Source of the DNA: Clostridia bacterium
Lineage (GTDB): Bacteria > Bacillota > Clostridia > Oscillospirales > CAG-272
Length of the DNA stretch: 54,657 bases
Assembly (NCBI GenBank): GCA_017456625.1
Contig: JAFTJB010000140.1
Span: 1-54,657 of the forward strand
Direction: 5' to 3'
Part shown: piece after piece, positions 1 through 7,204 of the stretch
Layout of the letters: each line of letters begins with the position of its first letter
How positions within the stretch are numbered: position 1 is the first letter of the stretch
Translations under genes and position numbers: made by a program
Notes under the pieces: generated by a model
The model's database searches: none
What the model was told of the DNA's origin: nothing
Seen by the model: only the letters and a program-made list of their open reading frames with translations

Positions 1-415
1 CAATATCAAAGGTGGCAAGATAATTTTTGAGCGCGTAGACTGCCTCATAGCCATATTGCTCGTCTTTCGTTACAGCATAGCGAAACGCTTTTGAAAGAAT
101 GATATTATGCACTTCACAGTTGATCGCGCGTGCGTTGTTCGACAGATCATGACTTTCGAAATCACGCATCACACCATCACACTCCATGTCCGAAAGACGG
201 AGCATCTCTGCATAAGCGTATTGATTGTCTCCCTCCTCTACGCCATCAAGGATCGAGGAAAGACGCTCTGCGGTAAAGCCCATACGAGGGTGCTTTCCGC
301 GGGGCGGTGTTTTTTGCGGCATCTGCTCGGGCGCGGGTGAGTGGATTGGCTCGCCAAAATCCGCATCGTCAAAAGCCGAGATCAGAGCCTTTAAGGTTTT
401 GATATCTTGTTTCAT
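1..415 (-). CDS. Heparinase II/III-like protein, N-terminal part (cut by window edge)
   Basis: Only the first ~138 codons lie in the window; the gene continues past position 1. The start is the ATG at 415-413, 6 bases after the stop of the upstream gene at 422, so the two should be co-transcribed and the ribosome site lies inside the upstream gene's end. The visible part aligns without gaps to the N-terminus of the neighbour (422-2848); by hand I count about two thirds identical residues, including DADFGEPI, GKHPRMGFTA, GDNQYAYAE and DGVMRDFE. This is therefore a tandem paralogue. By family it should be a polysaccharide lyase-type protein, but the catalytic domain is outside the window. There is no signal peptide, so a cytoplasmic location is expected. 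Confidence 0.8.
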   Translation of the reverse strand, partial: MKQDIKTLKALISAFDDADFGEPIHSPAPEQMPQKTPPRGKHPRMGFTAERLSSILDGVEEGDNQYAYAEMLRLSDMECDGVMRDFESHDLSNNARAINCEVHNIILSKAFRYAVTKDEQYGYEAVYALKNYLATFDI

Positions 416-421
416 AATTTT

Positions 422-2848
422 TTACTGTCCTACGTAACGCAATTGCAGGTAGGTTTCATTGTTGGTCTCAATCTCTGCCATTGCTTCGTTTTTGGAGACG
501 GTATATTCTTTGCCGTCGGCAGTCTGCCATTTGCCCGCGCGGAGTCCAAAGACCAAGCATTTTTTGGTGTTTGTGGGGATCTCGATGGAGAAATCGTTCG
601 TGATGTACTCACCGTTTTTTGCAAAGATGACGGCATGATCGAGAATGGCAGTGCCAAGCACTGTATCGCTCTCCAGAGCAACTGCCTCGTGATAGGGCTG
701 GAGAATGTTTGTATCAAGATTGAGATAGGGCGAGCAATCGGTGTGCGGTCCGACGTACATGACCGTGAGGAAGGTGTTCTCCTTGGAAGCCTTTTTCGGG
801 GAGATCTCGATCCTTCCAAATCCGCTCTCGGCATTGTAGGCAACGAGTGCGCCCTCAACGCGACCGGGGAAGTCGAAGGGGACGTTTTGATCCACCACCC
901 AGCATTCCTTGTCCTTGCCGCCCACAAAGGTGTGATCGACCTCTGTAAAGAGCGATTGGATATAGAGTCGGCTCATCAGATTGGTGACCACCGAGCAGGG
1001 CTTGCCGTTGACGAGCTTGGTCAAAGGCTGATTTTGCGTGTGGAAGAGCAGGGACTTTTTATAGCCCGCGTCGACCGAGGTGATCTTATCGAAGATCACA
1101 AACACCATGGGATTGACCTTGTTGTCGGTCATAAAGGAGACCATGTGTCGCTTGACCTCGCTGACGGTCTCTCTGTCATACGCGTTCGTGATATCTCCCG
1201 CAATGTAGGAATAGCGGTATTCCTCCTTGCCGCCTTCCTTCTTGACGGTTTTGTAGCCACCGTAGAGGAGTTTGGCGTGATTATAGTTGGGAGACGCCAT
1301 CCATTCCTCAAGGGTATCCATATGCCCCTTGACCGATTCGGCATCGATGCGCTGACCGCCCGAATATTTCCAAACCTTGTTCTTGACAACGCTGTCGGGC
1401 ATATTGGGATTGTAAACGAGGATACTGTTTTTGGAGATCGTTTGCTTGTAGTAATTGCGGTCGTGATCACAGCCGTAGCCCGAGTAGGTGCCCGAGCTGC
1501 CGAGGAGCATGCCCTTGTAATAGATCTGGAAATCTCCGCAATCGCGGTGCTCATGATTTGCCGTGCCCGAAACACCGACCTTCATGTAGACCATGCCTGC
1601 GTTTTTGGTGTCGTGCGCGGTCTTTGCAATGACCATACCTACGGGGGCACCGTAGAAGCTTGCGAGCGGCAGATCCGAAAGCGGACGCTTGGGCACGCTC
1701 GGATCGTTGAACAGGAGTACCTCGAGAGGACTCATATCATAGAGCCAGAAGAGCGAAAAATCGTCGGTCTGCTCTGCGACAAAGCCCTTGAGGATCGGAT
1801 CCTTGTAAAGTCCTGCGATGCAGATCGCGCAGTTGAGGAGCTTGCAAAATCTTCTTCCTTGCCAGGAATCGTCTCCGACACGGAGCATTTCACCGTCGGG
1901 ACGGATCTCTTTGAGGCAGGTGAGGGCAACGTCGCGGATCGTTTCTCCAAACAAGTGCTTTTTGCCGTCGAACATATAGGAATACCAACACTCCGCAAAG
2001 GCGATCCACGCGAGGCGGGAGGCACCGTAGGAGGCACCTTGCGGATGACAGCCGGCGGCAAGGACGGCGTTTTGCCCCGGAATGATCGTGTATTCAAAGA
2101 TATCCATGATGACGTTGTAGTATCCGGGATATTCGTCGTAGATCGCCAGGGAGAAGGGAAGCCAGCTATCCATAAAGGGGGCTTCGGTCGCGTGTCCCGT
2201 AACACCGCCGGACTTGTGAGGGGGATATTCCGGATATTCCGAAAGGAGACGGCACTTGTTGGTTGCCGCACCGACCAGCTGCTTTTTATCTCGTGCGGTC
2301 AGAAGGGGATAGCACCAATCGTACACGCAGCCGACCGTGCGGATCAGATGCGACATGGTGAGTCCGAGGTTGTATCCGAAGGAAGCGTAGATCGCAGCGC
2401 TGCGTGCCTCCTTGCCGAATGCGGACGCGATATCCGCATCGAAGGTGAGGAGATAGTTTTTGAGCGCATAGATCGCTTCAAAGCCGTACTGCTCGTCACC
2501 AAAGGCGGCATAGCGAAATGCCTTGCATAGAATGATATTATGAAATTCGCCGTTGACCACGCGCGCGTTGTTGCAGATATCCTTGTTTTCAAAATCGCGC
2601 ATCACGCCGTCAAATTCGATCTCCGAGATGCGCATGACCTCTGCATAGGCATATTGGTTGTCTCCCTTGTTTACGTCCTTGAGAATGTCGGGGAGACGCT
2701 TTGCGGTAAAGCCCATGCGAGGGTGCTTGCCCTTTGGAGGCATGATTGTCGGCATTTTTGTGGGAGATGAGGGATCGATCGGCTCTCCAAAATCGGCATC
2801 CTGAAAGGAATCGATCAGCTGCTTCAATTCTGCAATACTCTTTTTCAT
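422..2848 (-). CDS. Heparinase II/III-family polysaccharide lyase-like protein
   Basis: 808 residues. Two ATGs are adjacent; the second (2848) lies 5 bases after GGAGG, the first only 2, so I chose 2848. The N-terminal two fifths look like an alpha-helical toroid and the rest a beta-sandwich, as in heparinase II (PL21) and related lyases. TGH (His ~219) and QGASYG (Tyr ~274) are 55 residues apart, the same spacing as His202 and Tyr257 reported as catalytic in Pedobacter heparinase II; NHEHRD (about 431-436) followed by GDFQIYYKG matches the third conserved histidine region. Such enzymes cleave uronic-acid polysaccharides by beta-elimination. No signal peptide is present, so oligosaccharides taken up by the cell are the likely substrate. 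The exact substrate cannot be told from sequence. First gene of a two-gene unit with its paralogue. Confidence 0.8.
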   Translation of the reverse strand: MKKSIAELKQLIDSFQDADFGEPIDPSSPTKMPTIMPPKGKHPRMGFTAKRLPDILKDVNKGDNQYAYAEVMRISEIEFDGVMRDFENKDICNNARVVNGEFHNIILCKAFRYAAFGDEQYGFEAIYALKNYLLTFDADIASAFGKEARSAAIYASFGYNLGLTMSHLIRTVGCVYDWCYPLLTARDKKQLVGAATNKCRLLSEYPEYPPHKSGGVTGHATEAPFMDSWLPFSLAIYDEYPGYYNVIMDIFEYTIIPGQNAVLAAGCHPQGASYGASRLAWIAFAECWYSYMFDGKKHLFGETIRDVALTCLKEIRPDGEMLRVGDDSWQGRRFCKLLNCAICIAGLYKDPILKGFVAEQTDDFSLFWLYDMSPLEVLLFNDPSVPKRPLSDLPLASFYGAPVGMVIAKTAHDTKNAGMVYMKVGVSGTANHEHRDCGDFQIYYKGMLLGSSGTYSGYGCDHDRNYYKQTISKNSILVYNPNMPDSVVKNKVWKYSGGQRIDAESVKGHMDTLEEWMASPNYNHAKLLYGGYKTVKKEGGKEEYRYSYIAGDITNAYDRETVSEVKRHMVSFMTDNKVNPMVFVIFDKITSVDAGYKKSLLFHTQNQPLTKLVNGKPCSVVTNLMSRLYIQSLFTEVDHTFVGGKDKECWVVDQNVPFDFPGRVEGALVAYNAESGFGRIEISPKKASKENTFLTVMYVGPHTDCSPYLNLDTNILQPYHEAVALESDTVLGTAILDHAVIFAKNGEYITNDFSIEIPTNTKKCLVFGLRAGKWQTADGKEYTVSKNEAMAEIETNNETYLQLRYVGQ

Positions 2849-2931
2849 CATAACCTCCGTTGCGGTACATTTGTTAGTATACTTTTATTTTAAGACAGAT
2901 GACCTGCGAATGCAATCAATATATCGCTCTA

Positions 2932-2960
2932 TTTATATAACAAATCGCTCATTTGCGCAA
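2932..2960 (-). promoter_or_regulatory. Possible promoter for the heparinase-like pair
   Basis: On the minus strand TTGCGC (2960-2955) and TATAAA (2937-2932) are 17 bases apart. The -35 match is weak; a TATACT at 2881-2876 nearer the gene is an alternative without a good -35. The region 2852-3006 otherwise holds nothing I recognise. Confidence 0.35.
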
Positions 2961-3006
2961 CGAGAAATCAAGTCTTGACGATTAAAACAGAAATTGGAAT
3001 AGCATC

Positions 3007-3035
3007 TTGCAATTGTGTCAAAAAGATGATATAAT
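3007..3035 (+). promoter_or_regulatory. Promoter of the VUT transporter-SDR unit
   Basis: TTGCAA (3007-3012), 17-base spacer, TATAAT (3030-3035). It puts transcription start near 3042, exactly where an 8-bp hairpin begins. Confidence 0.75.
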
Positions 3036-3041
3036 AAATAG

Positions 3042-3061
3042 AAAGCTCCACGCGGAGCTTT
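3042..3061 (+). promoter_or_regulatory. Hairpin at the very 5' end of the transporter mRNA
   Basis: AAAGCTCC, loop ACGC, GGAGCTTT: a perfect 8-bp stem beginning at the predicted first nucleotide of the transcript. There is no U-tract after it, so it is not an intrinsic terminator. A 5' stem of this kind often protects an mRNA from decay; it could also be a protein site. I looked for a preQ1 aptamer here, because the gene may move queuosine precursors, and did not find one. Confidence 0.5.
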
Positions 3062-3092
3062 GGTGAGAATAATCGAAGAAGTGAGTATCGAT

Positions 3093-3842
3093 ATGTCAAG
3101 TGTAATAAAACAGATCAAAAAAGAAAAAGAAAAGAGCGCGATCCTTTTACGGAGCATTCCCGCAACGGTCACAACGCTCTTTGTGGTGAGCGTGATCTGT
3201 ATGAATTTGCTCGCCAACAAAACGCTCCTGCAGCTCGATTGGATCGCGCTGGACGGCGGAATCCTGATCTCGTGGCTTTCCTTTATGTGTATGGACGTGA
3301 TCACCAAGCATTTCGGTCCCGGGGCATCCAACCGCATCTCGGTCCTTGCCGCGGTGATCAATCTTCTGACCTGTCTGATCTTTTTCATCGCGAGCAGCAT
3401 CCCCTCCAACGCAGGGGATTACAGCGTTTTTGACGGTATTTTTGGCGGTACGTGGTTTATTCTGCTTGGCAGTACCGTTGCCTTCCTCGCATCCGCTCTC
3501 ATCAACAATATGCTCAACTGCATGATCGGCAGCGCATTCAAGAGAAATCCCGACGGAAAGCTGGCGTACGCCATGCGCACCTACGTGTCTACGTTCATCG
3601 GGCAGTTTTTGGATAATTTCATCTTTTCGCTCATCGTCTTCGTCGGCTTTGCGCCGATCTTCTGGGACGGCTTCCATTGGACTGTCCTGCAATGCGCGAT
3701 GTGCGCCATGACAGGAGCGGTGGCGGAATTGATCATGGAGATCCTCTTCTCGCCCATTGGCTACAGGATCGTAACGAAGTGGAAGGCGAGCGCGGTGGGG
3801 AAGGACTATCTCGATTACGTAAAAGGAGAAGGAACGAAATGA
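3093..3842 (+). CDS. VUT/YhhQ-family transporter (probable queuosine precursor uptake)
   Basis: 249 residues, integral membrane, about six to seven hydrophobic segments. I chose the ATG at 3093 (MSSVIKQ); TTG and GTG codons further upstream are in frame but less likely. The stretch MNLLANKTLLQLDWIALDGG followed by a tryptophan-containing helix, then the acidic MDVITKHFG turn, matches the Vut_1 (PF02592) family. YhhQ members import queuosine precursors (preQ0/preQ1); other members may carry other small molecules, so the substrate is inferred. The stop overlaps the next gene's start by four bases (ATGA), so the two are translationally coupled. Confidence 0.75.
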   Translation: MSSVIKQIKKEKEKSAILLRSIPATVTTLFVVSVICMNLLANKTLLQLDWIALDGGILISWLSFMCMDVITKHFGPGASNRISVLAAVINLLTCLIFFIASSIPSNAGDYSVFDGIFGGTWFILLGSTVAFLASALINNMLNCMIGSAFKRNPDGKLAYAMRTYVSTFIGQFLDNFIFSLIVFVGFAPIFWDGFHWTVLQCAMCAMTGAVAELIMEILFSPIGYRIVTKWKASAVGKDYLDYVKGEGTK

Positions 3843-4492
3843 AGATCTTGATCACGGGCACCTCGCAGGGGATCGGTCGGGCGATCGCGGAGCTCTTTTT
3901 GCAAAAGGGCGACACCGTTATCGGCATTGACAGACAGAGGGCGAGCATCGAGCACGAAAATTATACGCACTACGAGCAGGATATCCGAGATTACGAAAGG
4001 CTTCCCGACGTGCAAGGCGTCAATGTGCTGATCAACAATGCCGGAACACAGAATGAGGACGATATCGATATCAATTTAAAGGCGCTGATTCGCATCACCG
4101 AGAAATACGGTATTCAGGAGGACATCCGCTCGATTTTGAATATCGGCTCCGCAAGTGCGCATACAGGTGCGGAATTCCCCGAATACTGCGCGAGCAAGGG
4201 CGGCGTTCTCGCGTATACGAAAAACGTCGCGATGCGCGTGGCAAAATTCGGCGCGACCTGCAACAGCCTCGATGCGGGCGGTGTGCTGACTCCGCTCAAC
4301 GATTGCGTGGTCAACGATCCCGATCTGTGGGCGGAGATCATGAACGAAACGCCGCTTAAACGCTGGGCAACGGCAGAGGAGATCGCAGAGTGGGCGTATT
4401 TTTTGACGGTGACAAACACCTTCTGCACGGGGCAGAACATCCTTGTCGACGGCGGCGAGGCGATCAATTATCATTTTGTCTGGAAAGAATAA
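3839..4492 (+). CDS. Short-chain dehydrogenase/reductase (SDR)
   Basis: 217 residues, a classical-size SDR slightly short of the usual 250. The Rossmann glycine motif TGTSQGIG is at residues 6-13, NNAG at 66-69, the catalytic serine is in NIGS (104) and the active-site pair is Y116 and K120 (YCASK). NAD(P)-dependent oxidoreductase of unknown substrate. The C-terminal LVDGG motif is conserved. The start overlaps the transporter stop (ATGA); an earlier in-frame ATG at 3677 lies inside the transporter and is rejected. Coupling suggests the oxidoreductase acts on, or is made together with, whatever the transporter brings in, but no queuosine-pathway role for it can be shown. Confidence 0.85.
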   Translation: MKILITGTSQGIGRAIAELFLQKGDTVIGIDRQRASIEHENYTHYEQDIRDYERLPDVQGVNVLINNAGTQNEDDIDINLKALIRITEKYGIQEDIRSILNIGSASAHTGAEFPEYCASKGGVLAYTKNVAMRVAKFGATCNSLDAGGVLTPLNDCVVNDPDLWAEIMNETPLKRWATAEEIAEWAYFLTVTNTFCTGQNILVDGGEAINYHFVWKE

Positions 4493-4496
4493 AAAA

Positions 4497-4531
4497 GGTG
4501 CTGTAACTCAAAACGGTTACAGCATCTTTTT
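4497..4531. terminator. Bidirectional terminator
   Basis: GTGCTGTAAC and GTTACAGCAT form a stem with an 8-base loop; a T-run follows on the plus strand and an A-run precedes it. It separates the convergent SDR and nitroreductase genes. Confidence 0.85.
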
Positions 4532-4566
4532 CATTGTGAAGCGAAAGCCATCGGCACTGCCGATGG

Positions 4567-5097
4567 TTATGACTTCCTCGTTACAAGCTCATCCAAAGCC
4601 TTGCGCTTTTTGGGACGGAGGCGGTCGTCTGCCTTGGGGTAGCCTAAGATGATGACGAGGCGGACGGGGGATTTGAGCTCGCAGATCTCGCGGATCTTTT
4701 TGTCGTCGAGCCAGCCGAGGATGCAGGTGCCAAGCCCCTGCGCGGTCGCCTCTGCGGTCAGATATGCCGCGACGATGCCGATGTCGATCGAGCGATAGTC
4801 ATTTCCCTTGACGCGCGCGCCGAGTGCGGCGGAGGCAACGTAGGGCTCCTCGGAAAGAACGAGCATCACAGGCGCATCGGCGGCAAATTTGTTCATTCCC
4901 ATGCCCATAACGGCAGAGGCTACCGCGTGGGTACTCTCTCCCGTGCAGACGGTGATGCGATAGGGCTGTCCGTTGCAGGCGGAGGGAGCGAGGCGAGCTG
5001 CCTCAAGGATCGCCGTAAGCTTTTCCTCCTCGACCTGTCGCGCGGGGTCGTAGCTGCGGCAGGATTGACGTGTGTTCGCAATTTCTGTAAAGTTCAT
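4567..5097 (-). CDS. Nitroreductase-family FMN oxidoreductase
   Basis: 176 residues. The start is ATG 5097 (MNFTEIANTRQ), preceded by GGAGA at a good distance; the longer frame to 5151 would run through its own promoter and is rejected. TRQSCRSYDP near the N-terminus supplies the FMN phosphate-binding Arg/Ser residues, and APSACNGQPYRI, YRSIDIGIVAAYLTAEA and GTCILGWLDD are typical of the compact single-domain nitroreductase fold. Members reduce quinones, nitro compounds or flavins using NAD(P)H, acting as homodimers in the cytoplasm. Physiological substrate unknown. A single-gene unit between its own promoter and a shared terminator. Confidence 0.85.
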   Translation of the reverse strand: MNFTEIANTRQSCRSYDPARQVEEEKLTAILEAARLAPSACNGQPYRITVCTGESTHAVASAVMGMGMNKFAADAPVMLVLSEEPYVASAALGARVKGNDYRSIDIGIVAAYLTAEATAQGLGTCILGWLDDKKIREICELKSPVRLVIILGYPKADDRLRPKKRKALDELVTRKS

Positions 5098-5127
5098 ATC
5101 GTGTCTCCGTTCTGTTTTATTGATACT

Positions 5128-5156
5128 ATTATAATATATTGTTACCGACATATCAA
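5128..5156 (-). promoter_or_regulatory. Promoter of the nitroreductase gene
   Basis: On the minus strand TTGATA (5156-5151), a 17-base spacer and TATAAT (5133-5128), about 30 bases upstream of the start codon. Confidence 0.8.
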
Positions 5157-5164
5157 GTATACGA

Positions 5165-5193
5165 TTGACATTTTTTGAAAATGGGTGTATAAT
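5165..5193 (+). promoter_or_regulatory. Consensus promoter of the DUF1295-NUDIX unit
   Basis: TTGACA (5165-5170), 17 bases, TATAAT (5188-5193): a perfect sigma-A consensus, back to back with the nitroreductase promoter. Confidence 0.85.
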
Positions 5194-5222
5194 AAATCGA
5201 TTTTTGTTTTTTAGGAGTGCTT

Positions 5223-6077
5223 ATGAACAAATGGAAAAAGAGCCGCGCGGCAAGCTTTGCGGTGGTAGGCGTGATCTACGTTTTGGCGGCGGTGCTTGGA
5301 ATTCTGATCTATCGCACGCTGAACTATGATTGGTGGATCAATTTGCTCCTTGCTGACGTTGCCGCAACCGTGTTTACGTTTCTTTTCAGCGTTCTGCTTG
5401 GTAACGCGTCGGTCTATGACCCTTATTGGAGCGTTCAGCCGATCGTGATCCTGTGGGCGTTTGCGACACAGACCGAAATGACGGCGGTGCGCGCGCTGGT
5501 GCTGATAGCCGTGTCGCTTTGGGGTGCTCGTCTGACCGCCAATTGGGCGTACACCTTCTCTGATCTTTGTCATCAGGATTGGCGATACACGATGCTGAAG
5601 GAGAAAACGGGAGCGTGGTATCCCATCATCAATTTTGTTGGGATCCACATGGTTCCGACGCTCGTGGTCTACGGTTGCACGTTGCCTGCGGTGTACGTCA
5701 TGCTTTATAACGGTACGCTTAATTTTGGCGCGATCCTCGGCTTTTGTCTTGCGATCGGGGCTGTGCTTTTGCAGGGCGCGTCGGACGTGCAGATGCATCG
5801 CTTCCGCAAGCACAGAACGGGCAATTTTATCCGCGTGGGACTTTGGAAATATTCGCGCCACCCCAACTATCTTGCAGAGATCTTGATGTGGTGGGCGATC
5901 GCGCTCCTCTCTGCTTCGGTCTTTCCCGATGCGTGGTATCTTGCCGCGGGTGCTTTTGCGAATACGCTCTTGTTTTTGCTTGTCAGCATCCCGATGGCGG
6001 ATGGAAGACAGTCTCGCAAAAGCGGCTTTGCGGAGTACAAAAAAGAGACGAGAATGCTGTTGCCGATCAAAAAATAA
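5223..6077 (+). CDS. DUF1295-family membrane protein (steroid reductase/ICMT-like fold)
   Basis: 284 residues with about seven hydrophobic segments. The start ATG 5223 follows AGGAG by six bases. The C-terminal half carries GLWKYSRHPNYLAEILMWW, the hallmark of DUF1295 proteins, which share a fold with steroid 5-alpha-reductases and isoprenylcysteine methyltransferases. The SRHPNY motif binds the nucleotide cofactor in that superfamily. A membrane-embedded oxidoreductase or methyltransferase role is therefore likely, but the substrate is unknown. It is followed after 18 bases by a NUDIX hydrolase, presumably in the same transcript. Confidence 0.75.
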   Translation: MNKWKKSRAASFAVVGVIYVLAAVLGILIYRTLNYDWWINLLLADVAATVFTFLFSVLLGNASVYDPYWSVQPIVILWAFATQTEMTAVRALVLIAVSLWGARLTANWAYTFSDLCHQDWRYTMLKEKTGAWYPIINFVGIHMVPTLVVYGCTLPAVYVMLYNGTLNFGAILGFCLAIGAVLLQGASDVQMHRFRKHRTGNFIRVGLWKYSRHPNYLAEILMWWAIALLSASVFPDAWYLAAGAFANTLLFLLVSIPMADGRQSRKSGFAEYKKETRMLLPIKK

Positions 6078-6095
6078 ACCGTTGGAGTGCTTGAT

Positions 6096-6557
6096 ATGAC
6101 AATTCTTGAAAAATCCGTCACCTCGACCGTTTACGTGGTGAAGGAAGGACGGGTGCTGCTGCATATACATAAAAAATTCAACACGTGGTTTCCGCTCGGC
6201 GGACACGTGGAGCGAAACGAGCTGCCTCACGAGGCGGCACTGCGCGAGGCACGCGAGGAGGCGGGGCTTGAGATCCGTCTTATCTCCACCGAGGTCGCGC
6301 CCGATATCGACGTAGGACGCGTGGTGCGTATCCCCGCACCCTTCTGCCTTTACGGTGAGGAGGGCAGGGAGGAGGACTACTTTGATTTTATCTACGTTGC
6401 GACGACCGACGATGAAGCCCTGCATCCCGACCGTGACGAGAGCAAGATCTTTCGCTGGTTTTCGCGCGAGGATCTCTTGACCTCCGACGTCAAGCCGCAT
6501 ATCAAAAATACGGCACTCGCGGTGTTGGAATATTTGGGAAACCATCCAATGAAGTAA
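6096..6557 (+). CDS. NUDIX hydrolase
   Basis: 153 residues. The complete Nudix box is visible: G36-x5-E42-x7-R50-E51-x2-E54-E55-x-G57-L58, which binds the divalent metal and the diphosphate of nucleoside-diphosphate-X substrates. The ATG at 6096 sits 8 bases after GGAG; the GTG at 6087 lies within that site and is rejected. The substrate is unknown; the family includes housecleaning pyrophosphatases and ADP-sugar hydrolases. It ends just before a bidirectional terminator. Confidence 0.9.
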   Translation: MTILEKSVTSTVYVVKEGRVLLHIHKKFNTWFPLGGHVERNELPHEAALREAREEAGLEIRLISTEVAPDIDVGRVVRIPAPFCLYGEEGREEDYFDFIYVATTDDEALHPDRDESKIFRWFSREDLLTSDVKPHIKNTALAVLEYLGNHPMK

Positions 6558-6584
6558 AAAAGGAACACTATGTGCTCCTTTTTA
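6556..6584. terminator. Bidirectional terminator
   Basis: AAAAAGGA and TCCTTTTT flank an inner ACAC/GTG pairing. It lies between the convergent NUDIX and phosphatase genes, and its right edge overlaps the phosphatase stop. Confidence 0.75.
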
Positions 6585-7046
6585 TTTTATCAGCTTTGCC
6601 AAAAGTGCCTCACACCCCTCGTGAATATCGCGGTAGGTGATATCAAAGCGGTCGGTGTACCATGGGTCGGCAACGTCGCCGGGGCGGGCGGTGTAGTCCA
6701 TGAGCTTGCGGATCTTTTGTTGCGGATCACCGCCAAGCATACGGTACATATTGCGGATATTGGCACTGTCCATGCCGATCAGAAGGTCGTATTTCTCATA
6801 GTCGCTCTTTTGGAGCTGTACCGCGCGCTTGCCCTCGCAGGAGATGCCGTGCCGCGCCAATTCTGCTTTGGCGGGGGGATAAACGGGATTTCCAATGCCG
6901 TTCCAAATCTCCTCTGTGCTCGTTGCGACGGAGGCGACCGTAAACCGATCGGTTAGTCCTCGCTTTTCGATCATATCGCGGAAAATAAATTCTGCCATAG
7001 GCGAGCGGCAAATGTTGCCGTGACAGACAAACAGGATCTTTTTCAT
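6582..7046 (-). CDS. Low-molecular-weight protein-tyrosine phosphatase
   Basis: 154 residues, the standard length. The P-loop C8-HGNIC-R14-S15 sits at the extreme N-terminus as in all members, and the general acid is D127 in ADPWY. The enzyme hydrolyses phosphotyrosine through a cysteinyl-phosphate intermediate in the cytoplasm. In Gram-positive bacteria such enzymes often counteract a tyrosine kinase of polysaccharide export, but none is visible nearby. AGGA precedes the start codon. Confidence 0.93.
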   Translation of the reverse strand: MKKILFVCHGNICRSPMAEFIFRDMIEKRGLTDRFTVASVATSTEEIWNGIGNPVYPPAKAELARHGISCEGKRAVQLQKSDYEKYDLLIGMDSANIRNMYRMLGGDPQQKIRKLMDYTARPGDVADPWYTDRFDITYRDIHEGCEALLAKLIK

Positions 7047-7079
7047 TTTTTCGTCCTTTTTTCTTTAATGATATGCTTT

Positions 7080-7108
7080 AGTATATCATATAATGCACCT
7101 TTTTTCAA
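7080..7108 (-). promoter_or_regulatory. Promoter of the phosphatase gene
   Basis: On the minus strand TTGAAA (7108-7103), 17 bases, TATACT (7085-7080). An imperfect TGATAT/ATATCA inverted repeat overlaps the -10 region. Confidence 0.75.
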
Positions 7109-7146
7109 TTTTTTTGACGAAAAAATAAGAAAAATCGAATTTTCTA

Positions 7147-7175
7147 TTGCCTTTTTGATTTAAGTGTGGTACAAT
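7147..7175 (+). promoter_or_regulatory. Promoter of the NSS transporter gene
   Basis: TTGCCT (7147-7152), 17 bases, TACAAT (7170-7175), with AAGGAG about 10 bases before the ATG at 7205. Confidence 0.65.
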
Positions 7176-7204
7176 ACATCTATTACTTTATAAGGAGAAC
7201 TTTT

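Noticed and set aside
407-2530. A 707-codon open frame on the plus strand
   Set aside because: It is antisense to the heparinase-like gene, whose motifs are clear on the minus strand; its predicted protein has no domain logic and no ribosome site.
3007-3092. preQ1 riboswitch before the VUT/YhhQ transporter
   Set aside because: The leader is only about 50 bases and lacks the preQ1 aptamer core; only a simple hairpin is present.
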